DNA from: Planctomycetales bacterium
GTDB taxonomy: Bacteria; Planctomycetota; Planctomycetia; Isosphaerales; Isosphaeraceae
Direction: 5' to 3'
DNA: 42,762 nucleotides
NCBI GenBank assembly: GCA_027451885.1
Contig: DAIDHX010000133.1
Location: forward strand, 1 to 42,762
A model generated the notes under the pieces. The model saw nothing but the letters and a program-made list of their open reading frames with translations, ran no database searches and was not told the origin of the DNA. Below, piece by piece: positions 36,564 through 42,762 of the stretch (position 1 is its first letter; each line of letters starts with the position of its first letter). The translations under genes were made by a program, and so were the position numbers.

Positions 36564-38264
36564 ATGTCGAGCAACGCCATCCCAGCCCCCCATCGATCCT
36601 GGTGCGCTCCCGGCGATGTGAACGCCTTCTTCGGGCTCATGCTCGATAACGTCGGCGGCATGATTCTGATGACGAGCCTGCTCACAGGCGCGTTTCACAT
36701 GCCGGGCGCGTTTGTGCTTGAGAAAATGATCCCGGGCACGGCCTGCGGCGTGCTGATCGGCGACCTGATCTACACCCTGATGGCGCTCCGGTTGGCGCGC
36801 GTGTCCGGCCGGAGCGATGTCACCGCCATGCCGCTCGGGCTTGATACGCCGAGCACCTTCGGCGTGGTCTTCCTGATCATCGGCCCGGCCTATCAGCACG
36901 CGGTCAAGCGCGGGTTCGATGATCTTTCCGCGGCAGAACATGCCTGGTTCCTGGGCATCACGATGCTGCTCGCCTCGGGCGTCTTCAAGCTGGCCTGCTC
37001 GATTGTGAGCGGTTGGGTGCGGCGGATGGTTCCGCGCGCGGGGCTGCTCGGTTCGCTCACCGCGATCGCCCTGGTGATCATCAGTTTCCTGCCCCTGCTG
37101 GATATCGTGGCCTATCCGGTTGCGGGCCTGGCCGCGCTCGCCGTCATCCTGGCCACTCTGACCGCGCGGTGGAAGCTCCCGTTCCGCGTGCCAGGTGCAT
37201 TCGGAGCACTCGTGGTCGGCTGCGTGATCTATTACGGCATGCATCTGCTGGGGCTTGGACCAGGCCTCGGTTCCGAAGGCGAAGCGCCAGGCGCGGGGCT
37301 CAGGGTTTCTCTGCCAATTCCCGTGGGCGAGTGGTGGATCTGGTTCCAGACCAACTGGCGCGAGGCCGCGTCCTATCTTCCCATCGCCATCCCGCTGGCG
37401 CTCGTGACCGTCATTGGCGGCATCGACTGCACCGAGAGCGCAGCCGCCGCCGGCGATGACTACTCCACCGGGCTCGTCATCGCCGTCGAAGGCTTCGCGA
37501 CTCTCGCCGGTGGAATTCTGGGCGGCGTCATCCAGACCACGCCATTCATCGGACACCCCGCCTACAAGGCCATGGGCGCCCGCGCGGGCTATACCCTCGC
37601 CACCGCACTTTTCATCGGCGCGGCCGGCGTCTTTGGCTACTTCGACTGGATCTTTTACATCATCCCCAAGGCCGTCGTGTTCCCCATCCTCATCTTCATC
37701 GGACTCGAAATCACCGCTCAGTCATTCCATGCCACCCCCAGGCGGCACTTTCCCGCCGTGGCCATCGCCTGCGTCCCCGCCCTCGCATACCTGGCATTGC
37801 TTGCAACCAAGCGTTTGTTGCCCGAGCTCGACAGGCCCTTCACCCAGCTCTCGCTCGAAACCCAGCACTGGATTCAGTCTGTGATCATGCTTTCCGGCGG
37901 TTTCATCCTGACGAGCCTGCTGTGGGCGACGGCGCTTGCACACATGATTGATTCACGTGCGCGGGCCGCGGCGATTGCACTGGGGGTTGCCGGGGTTTTT
38001 TCCTGGTTTGGCGTCATTCACTCCCCGCTTGAGTCGAGCCCGATCGCCACTCCGGGCGCTGTGATCGCACAGCTTCGTGAGACGGGGCGTTTCCAGGCCA
38101 CCGCGCACCAGACTCCCTATCACTGGACCGCGGCATACGCCCTTGCGGCTGCAATTGTTCTGGGACTCGCACGCTGGCGCGCCGATCCACAAAATGCACC
38201 GGCCTCCCCGGCTGAGCCGGAGCATCATGAGGAATCCTGGACCGGGGACGACCGCAAATCCTAG
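36564..38264 (+). CDS. NCS2-like (xanthine/uracil-type) permease
   Basis: A 566-residue inner-membrane transporter with about 12-14 hydrophobic helices. The start (APGDVNAFFGLMLDNVGGMI) and the middle block ALVTVIGGIDCTESAAAAGDDYSTG, then GGILGGVIQTTPFIGHPAYKAMGARAGYTL, fit the NCS2/SulP-like fold, in which conserved Glu and Gly residues near helices 8 and 10 form the substrate site. The family match is partial, so the substrate (nucleobase or other anion) is open. The C-terminus ends in a hydrophilic tail. No purine or pyrimidine genes lie beside it. It follows the beta-helix gene by 82 bp in the same direction. Confidence 0.7.
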   Translation: MSSNAIPAPHRSWCAPGDVNAFFGLMLDNVGGMILMTSLLTGAFHMPGAFVLEKMIPGTACGVLIGDLIYTLMALRLARVSGRSDVTAMPLGLDTPSTFGVVFLIIGPAYQHAVKRGFDDLSAAEHAWFLGITMLLASGVFKLACSIVSGWVRRMVPRAGLLGSLTAIALVIISFLPLLDIVAYPVAGLAALAVILATLTARWKLPFRVPGAFGALVVGCVIYYGMHLLGLGPGLGSEGEAPGAGLRVSLPIPVGEWWIWFQTNWREAASYLPIAIPLALVTVIGGIDCTESAAAAGDDYSTGLVIAVEGFATLAGGILGGVIQTTPFIGHPAYKAMGARAGYTLATALFIGAAGVFGYFDWIFYIIPKAVVFPILIFIGLEITAQSFHATPRRHFPAVAIACVPALAYLALLATKRLLPELDRPFTQLSLETQHWIQSVIMLSGGFILTSLLWATALAHMIDSRARAAAIALGVAGVFSWFGVIHSPLESSPIATPGAVIAQLRETGRFQATAHQTPYHWTAAYALAAAIVLGLARWRADPQNAPASPAEPEHHEESWTGDDRKS

Positions 38265-38578
38265 GAATCCAGGATATAGACGACCCGTCCCCTGCGCTAT
38301 ACCCTAGTGGCTGTCATCCCCGCGACGATGCAAGCGCTCTTCGCCGCGAGGGGTATGGAATTTGCCGGGAATCTTGCGTCCAGCCGATCACGTTTTGGAA
38401 TCGAGTGTGTCCTGGAGGAGGAATTCGCCGTTCCGATCCACCGGCGTCGGAACAGTGACAGCGGATCGCGTGAACAATCAGGCGCGTGAAAAGACGACTA
38501 ATTTAGCCTTTTATACCGGGTACGAGCCGTCGTGGACCGGTTGATGTCAAGGTCGAGACGGTGCCTAACGGATCGCAT
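38265..38578. other. Intergenic region before ptsI
   Basis: About 310 bp without a convincing gene. A 60-codon ORF at 38307-38489 has no domain or ribosome site. The A+T-rich segment near 38495-38520 (ACTAATTTAGCCTTTTATAC) is the likely ptsI promoter region, but no clear -35/-10 pair could be fixed. Confidence 0.45.
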
Positions 38579-40348
38579 ATGCGTAAAGGGATCGGAGTGA
38601 GTCCGGGGATCGTGGTGGGCGTGGCCCATCGCGTGGAATCGGTCTTCGGCTCACTCGAGGAACAAACCCTGGCCAGTCCGAGCGAGATCCCCGCGGAAAT
38701 CGAGCGGTTCGACCGCGCGGTGGCCGAATCCGCGCTTGAGATTGACAGTTTTGTGCAGAAGGTGTCGCGCGAGCTTGGGCCGGCGGAGGCCGAGATTTTT
38801 CGGAGTCACGCTCAGATTGTGAGCGATCCGACGTTGATTTCACGTGTTCATGCGTTGATTGAGGAGCAGCAGCTCACCGCGCTTTCGGCGCTTCAGATGG
38901 TGATGCATGGTTTTGCGGCGCAGTTTGCGCGGATTCAGCAGGACTTTTTCCGGGAGCGGATGACCGACATCCGGGACGTGATTTTGCGGATCGAGTCGCA
39001 TCTGACGCGGCGTACGAGCGAGCCGATCGGCCACGGGGGCGAGGCGCACAACGGCAGCGAGTCTGTGATTCTGGTGGCGCACGAGATTCTGCCCAGCCAG
39101 GCGATGAGCCTGGGCGATCTGCCGATTGCGGGGATTGTGACCGAGCTTGGGGGCTCGACCTCGCACGCGGCGATCCTGGCGCGGAGCAGGGGAATCCCCG
39201 CCGTCTCTGGTCTCGAGGGGATCATGGCCGAGGTTGAGAGCGGGGACATGATGATCGTGGACGGCCGCGACGGCATGGTGCTTGTCCGCCCCGATCAGGA
39301 AGCGACCTCCGCCTATCGCAAGGTTCAGCGCGAGTTTTTCAACCTCAAGGATCGGCTCGTCGCCAACCGGGATCTGCCGGCTCGGAGCGCGGATGGCGCG
39401 CAGGTGGAGCTGCTGGCCAATATCAATAATATCGCGGATGCACAGGCCGCGCAGAAGGTCGGGGCCGCCGGCGTCGGCCTGTTCCGCACCGAGTATCTCT
39501 TCCTCACTCACCACGACGTTCCAGATGAGGAAGAGCAATACGAATACTACCGCCAGGTCCTGCAGAGCTCGCCCAATGAGTCGATCACGATCCGCACGCT
39601 CGATCTGGGGGGCGACAAGACGGTTCCCTATCTCGGCCGCCGCGGCGAGCCCAATCCCTTCATGGGCTGGCGCTCCACCCGCATCTTCTTCGAAAACCCC
39701 AAGCTTTTCGTGACCCAGCTCCGCGCGATTCTCCGCGCGGGGCGGCATGGCAAAATCTCGATCCTGTTCCCGATGATCACCACGCTCGAGGAGCTGCGGT
39801 TTGTCAACAACCTGGTCAAGGAGACCAAGAGCGACCTCAGGCGCGAAGGAGTGCCCTATGGCGAGCACGTCAAGACAGGGGTGATGGTTGAGGTTCCCGC
39901 GGCCGCCGTTTGCATCGACGCGATCCTGCGCGAGACCGACTTCATCTCGATCGGGTCCAACGATCTGATTCAGTATCTGGTCGCCGCCGATCGCGACAAT
40001 CCCAAGGTCGCGCAGCTCTGCGAGCCGCTCAATCCCGCGATTTTCCGGCTCCTGCGTACGGTGTTCGAAGCCTGCCAGCGCACGGGCACTCCGGTGACGC
40101 TCTGCGGCGAGATGGCCGGCCAGCCGCGCCCGTTCCTCGTGCTCTTCGGCCTCGGGCTCAGGAAATTCAGCATGAGCCCAGCCTTCATCCCCACGATCAA
40201 GGCGCTGCTTGCTTCCGTCACCACCGCGCAGGCCGAGCGCTTTGCACACCACGTGCTCCAGCTCACGACCAGCGAGGAAATCCGCTCGTATCTCACCGCA
40301 CGGCTGCACGAGGTCTCAGCCACGCTCGAGATCTTCGACACACCCTGA
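38579..40348 (+). CDS. ptsI: Phosphoenolpyruvate-protein phosphotransferase (enzyme I)
   Basis: A 589-residue enzyme I of the PEP phosphotransferase system. The N-terminus MRKGIGVSPGIVVGVA is typical. The phospho-accepting His is H196 in GGSTSHAAILARSRGIPAVSG. The PEP-binding barrel shows GLFRTEYLFL, FMGWRSTRI, SIGSNDLIQYLVAADRDNP and the catalytic Cys in TLCGEMAG. ATG 38579 was chosen as the family start; a GTG six codons upstream is possible. No ptsH, EIIA or sugar permease is in the window, so it may serve a regulatory (nitrogen-type or HPr-kinase-linked) branch rather than sugar uptake. Confidence 0.95.
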   Translation: MRKGIGVSPGIVVGVAHRVESVFGSLEEQTLASPSEIPAEIERFDRAVAESALEIDSFVQKVSRELGPAEAEIFRSHAQIVSDPTLISRVHALIEEQQLTALSALQMVMHGFAAQFARIQQDFFRERMTDIRDVILRIESHLTRRTSEPIGHGGEAHNGSESVILVAHEILPSQAMSLGDLPIAGIVTELGGSTSHAAILARSRGIPAVSGLEGIMAEVESGDMMIVDGRDGMVLVRPDQEATSAYRKVQREFFNLKDRLVANRDLPARSADGAQVELLANINNIADAQAAQKVGAAGVGLFRTEYLFLTHHDVPDEEEQYEYYRQVLQSSPNESITIRTLDLGGDKTVPYLGRRGEPNPFMGWRSTRIFFENPKLFVTQLRAILRAGRHGKISILFPMITTLEELRFVNNLVKETKSDLRREGVPYGEHVKTGVMVEVPAAAVCIDAILRETDFISIGSNDLIQYLVAADRDNPKVAQLCEPLNPAIFRLLRTVFEACQRTGTPVTLCGEMAGQPRPFLVLFGLGLRKFSMSPAFIPTIKALLASVTTAQAERFAHHVLQLTTSEEIRSYLTARLHEVSATLEIFDTP

Positions 40349-40383
40349 ACCGCCCGCGACCGCCAGTCCCCGCGCGCGGCGGC

Positions 40384-40434
40384 GCGGGCTGGGACACGGA
40401 GCGGGCTGGGACACGGCGCGGGTTAGGACAGGCC
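40384..40434. repeat. 17-bp tandem repeat, three units
   Basis: Units at 40384-40400, 40401-40417 and 40418-40434 begin GCGGG(C/T)T(G/A)GGACA. The first two differ only in the last base; the third is diverged. It lies in the gap between the convergent ptsI and bTHX genes. Confidence 0.85.
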
Positions 40435-40458
40435 TGCGCCGGGCCAAAACGCGCAGGC
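40432..40458. terminator. Hairpin between convergent ptsI and bTHX genes
   Basis: A perfect 8-bp stem GCCTGCGC / GCGCAGGC with an 11-nt loop. Neither side is followed by a T-tract, so termination is a guess based on its place between two gene ends. Confidence 0.35.
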
Positions 40459-40493
40459 GCCAGGCCCGGGTCGGCCGCGGCCGATTGCGATCG

Positions 40494-40613
40494 TCAGCTC
40501 TTCTTCTCGGCCGCCGGAGGCTGGGTCGAGGGCTTCGTGACCTTCGCCCTGCGCTTGCCGTATGTGCCCCGGAAAATCTTGCCCCGCTTCGACCTTCGAT
40601 CGCCCTTGCCCAT
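40494..40613 (-). CDS. Small ribosomal subunit protein bTHX
   Basis: A 39-residue basic protein starting MGKGDRRSKRGKIFRGTYGK, nearly the same as the Thermus Thx peptide, followed by a Lys/Pro/Ala tail (RRAKVTKPSTQPPAAEKKS). Thx binds in the head of the 30S subunit and stabilises the 16S rRNA there. AAGGAG (40622-40627 on the minus strand) lies 8 bp before the ATG. The C-terminal tail is longer than in Thermus. The gene is below the size most gene finders keep and could easily be missed. Confidence 0.92.
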   Translation of the reverse strand: MGKGDRRSKRGKIFRGTYGKRRAKVTKPSTQPPAAEKKS

Positions 40614-40676
40614 TGCACTTGCTCCTTTTGATCGGACGCCCCGCGCGTTTCTGCGCTTGAGTTTCGCGATCGCTTG

Positions 40677-40706
40677 ATTTAAGATTCGTTCAATGACGTT
40701 TGTCAG
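40677..40706 (-). promoter_or_regulatory. Candidate promoter of the bTHX gene
   Basis: On the minus strand CTGACA (40701-40706) and TTAAAT (40677-40682) are spaced by 18 bp, about 64 bp upstream of the bTHX start. Confidence 0.35.
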
Positions 40707-40753
40707 TCCCGGGTCGATCTCGAGCGCGAGTCTCGCTCAAATTGGGTGACGCC

Positions 40754-42762
40754 ATGACCCAGAGGCCGCGGTTGGCGGTGCCGATTATGCTGGCCTTCTG
40801 GGGTCTCGGCTGCCAGTCCAGCCAGGAGCCGCCGGCCGCGCCCCTTGCGGCGATCACGACGGCCGGAACCGGGGACGCGTGCAAGCCTTCGGTCCGGGTT
40901 GTGCCCGGGGACCATACCCTAACCGCCGACGACGCGGGTTTGCAACTCCTGGCGCTCGAGGGGGATGTCGGCCAGGACTGGCTTGATCCGCTCCAGGTGG
41001 CGTGGTCGGTCGAGCCAGCGCGCATCGCCACGATCGACGGCACGGGGTATCTGCGGCCGGTCGCGCCCGGTCAGGCGACGGTCAAGGTCGTCTACCACGG
41101 CCTGGTGGACACAGCGCGGGTGACGATCGAGCCGCGCCAGGAGCGTGCGTGGAGCTTTGCCCAGGACGTGGCGCCCGTGCTCACGCGCGCGGGGTGCAAC
41201 ACGGGGGGCTGCCATGGCCGCGCGGCCGGACAGAACGGGTTCCATCTTTCGTTTCTCGGTTACGATCCCGCCGGCGATTACACGGCAATCGCACGCGATG
41301 AAAAGCTGCGCAGGATCTCGTTGTTCCGGGCCGAAGCCAGCCTGTTGCTCGCGAAAGGCTCGGGCCGCGTTCCCCACGCCGGCGGCGTGCGGCTCAAGCC
41401 TGGCTCTCCCGAATACGCGCTCGTGCACGACTGGATTCGCGCAGGCGCGCGGCAAGAGCAAGGCAAAGCGCACGGCCGCGTGGTCGAGATGCGCGCGGAG
41501 CCCGCCTCGCTTCGCCTGGACGAGCCGGGGACGCGGCAATTACGCGTCCTCGCCCGCTACGCCGACGGCCACGAGCGCGACGTCACACGGCTGGCGATCT
41601 TTCGCTCGCGCGACGACTCGCTCGCCAGAGTTGACGAAAACGGCCTCCTCAAGATCCAGGGCCGGGGCGAAACCGACGTGGTGATCCGCTACCAGAGCAC
41701 AGTGCTCGCCGCGCGGGTTTCGGTGGTTGTGAATCCCAGGCTCGATTACGACTTCGCCGCGCGGCCGCGGGCGAACTTCGTCGACGACGAGCTCTTCCGC
41801 CGGCTCCAGGCGCTTGGGGTGCCGCCAGGCGAGCGCGCCAGCGACGCCGTCTTCTTGCGCAGGGCTTCGCTCGACCTGATCGGCGCACTCCCCACGCCGG
41901 AGGAGATCCGCGCCTACATGGCCGATCATGACCCTGACAAACGCGTGAAGCTCGTCGATCGTCTGCTCGCCCGGCCTGAGTTCGTGCTCTTCTGGCGGAT
42001 CAAGCTGGGCGATTTGCTTCAGATCAGCCCCAATCGTCAAGGCCCAGGCGCCTATCGCTACCAGGAATGGATCGATCGCTGCCTGCGGCGAAATCAACCC
42101 TGGGACGAGGTCGTGCGCACGTTGCTCACGGCCGTGGGCGACCCCCTGGATCCTGAGACGGGCGGGCCCGTGAATTACGCGCTCGACGGCCTGCTTCCCA
42201 ACGAGCAGGCCGAGCGCACGGCGGAGCGGTTCCTGGGCTTGCGGCTCAGGTGCGCCCAGTGCCACGACCACCCCTTTGATGTCTGGACCCAGGATGATTA
42301 CTTCGGGCTGGCCGCGTTTTTCGCCCGTGTGTCCCGCGAGGCGAACATGGACGGGCGGGTCAAGGTGGTGCTAAATCCGAAGGGAAACGTCGTCCATTTA
42401 CGGACCGGCAAGCCGGCGGAGCCGAGATTGCTGGGGGGCAGACCGGTGCCAGGCGCAGTGCCGGCCGATCCTCGCGCTGCACTCGCCGAGTGGATCACCG
42501 CCGCTGAGAATCCCTATTTCGCCCGCGCGACCGCGAACTGGGTCTGGGCGCAGCTTTTTGGCAAGGGGCTCGTCGATCCCGTCGACGACATGAGCCAGGC
42601 GAATCCGCCGGTTCATCCCGACCTGCTGGCCGCGCTTGCCGATCACTTCGTCGCGAACAAGTACAACCTCCGCGACCTGATTCGCACCGTGGCGGTATCC
42701 GAGGCGTACGCCCTGAGCTCCGCGCCTGTTGCCGGCAATGCCGGTGATACGCGGCTGTTTTC
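40754..42762 (+). CDS. DUF1549/DUF1553 lipoprotein with Ig-like domain, partial (3' end outside window)
   Basis: The first 669 residues of a large planctomycete surface protein, still open at the window end. A lipoprotein signal ends in lipobox LGC (Cys 20). A Big_2-like Ig domain covers about 50-130 (VAWSVEPARIATIDGTGYLRPVAPGQATVKV). Then come a cytochrome-like CX4CH motif (C148, C153, H154 in GCNTGGCHG), a second Ig-like segment (about 240-330), DUF1549 (about 335-540; FRRLQALGVPP, RRASLDLIGALPTPEEI) with a CAQCH motif at 500-504, and the start of DUF1553 (NWVWAQLFGKGLVDPVDDM). These proteins occur in many copies in planctomycetes, often with DUF1501 partners; heme binding and function are unproven. 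The start ATG 40754 is supported by the signal peptide. Confidence 0.92.
   Translation, partial: MTQRPRLAVPIMLAFWGLGCQSSQEPPAAPLAAITTAGTGDACKPSVRVVPGDHTLTADDAGLQLLALEGDVGQDWLDPLQVAWSVEPARIATIDGTGYLRPVAPGQATVKVVYHGLVDTARVTIEPRQERAWSFAQDVAPVLTRAGCNTGGCHGRAAGQNGFHLSFLGYDPAGDYTAIARDEKLRRISLFRAEASLLLAKGSGRVPHAGGVRLKPGSPEYALVHDWIRAGARQEQGKAHGRVVEMRAEPASLRLDEPGTRQLRVLARYADGHERDVTRLAIFRSRDDSLARVDENGLLKIQGRGETDVVIRYQSTVLAARVSVVVNPRLDYDFAARPRANFVDDELFRRLQALGVPPGERASDAVFLRRASLDLIGALPTPEEIRAYMADHDPDKRVKLVDRLLARPEFVLFWRIKLGDLLQISPNRQGPGAYRYQEWIDRCLRRNQPWDEVVRTLLTAVGDPLDPETGGPVNYALDGLLPNEQAERTAERFLGLRLRCAQCHDHPFDVWTQDDYFGLAAFFARVSREANMDGRVKVVLNPKGNVVHLRTGKPAEPRLLGGRPVPGAVPADPRAALAEWITAAENPYFARATANWVWAQLFGKGLVDPVDDMSQANPPVHPDLLAALADHFVANKYNLRDLIRTVAVSEAYALSSAPVAGNAGDTRLF

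Noticed and set aside
38307-38489. 60-codon ORF before ptsI
   Set aside because: No ribosome site, domain or signal; composition is not distinctive.

Overview
The window comes from a GC-rich planctomycete, most likely from the Isosphaeraceae/Gemmatales side. The evidence is two DUF1559 proteins with a pilin-like N-terminus, a DUF1549/DUF1553 lipoprotein with cytochrome-like CH motifs, many secreted or lipoprotein products, and the gene style overall. No rRNA, tRNA, CRISPR array, transposase or integrase was recognised.

Left part (1-15.4 kb). A minus-strand operon runs leftwards from a good promoter at 8346-8373: a small secreted Cys-rich protein, a CusB-like adaptor, a CusA-like RND pump, a BaiN/HI0933 flavoprotein and the start of an ABC transporter ATPase. 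The matching outer-membrane factor (CusC/TolC type) lies on the other strand at 11973. Between the two halves sit a more A+T-rich RloA-RloB (AbiL-type) putative phage-defence pair and a tandemly duplicated repeat of about 256 bp. After cusC come a secreted Met-rich protein, an AAA+ ATPase, and the run glxK-thiL-tsaE on the minus strand.

Middle part (18.1-28.5 kb). A BlaI/MecI-type repressor is translationally coupled to an M56 (BlaR1-like) membrane metalloprotease. Its promoter carries two near-palindromic operators, one of them in the -35/-10 spacer. Next are csrA, a YfhO-like polytopic membrane protein, a DUF1559 gene, argC with strong leader hairpins, a small lipoprotein and a second DUF1559 gene that ends in a clear terminator.

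Right part (28.6-42.8 kb). A kaiB-kaiC-hybrid histidine kinase cassette looks like a KaiA-less Kai timing or stress module with an output kinase. The KaiC autophosphorylation Ser/Thr pair and all ATPase motifs are intact. It is followed by rarA (convergent), a large secreted beta-helix protein with three WLGQDG repeats, an NCS2-like permease, ptsI, a 39-residue ribosomal protein bTHX gene on the minus strand, and the start of a DUF1549/DUF1553 lipoprotein that runs off the window.

The most notable items are the Kai-kinase cassette, the split metal-efflux locus with its unusual CusA and CusB insertions and Cys-rich and Met-rich secreted partners, the RloAB pair, and the operator architecture of the BlaI/M56 pair. 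Functions are inferred from sequence motifs read by eye; no database search was run.
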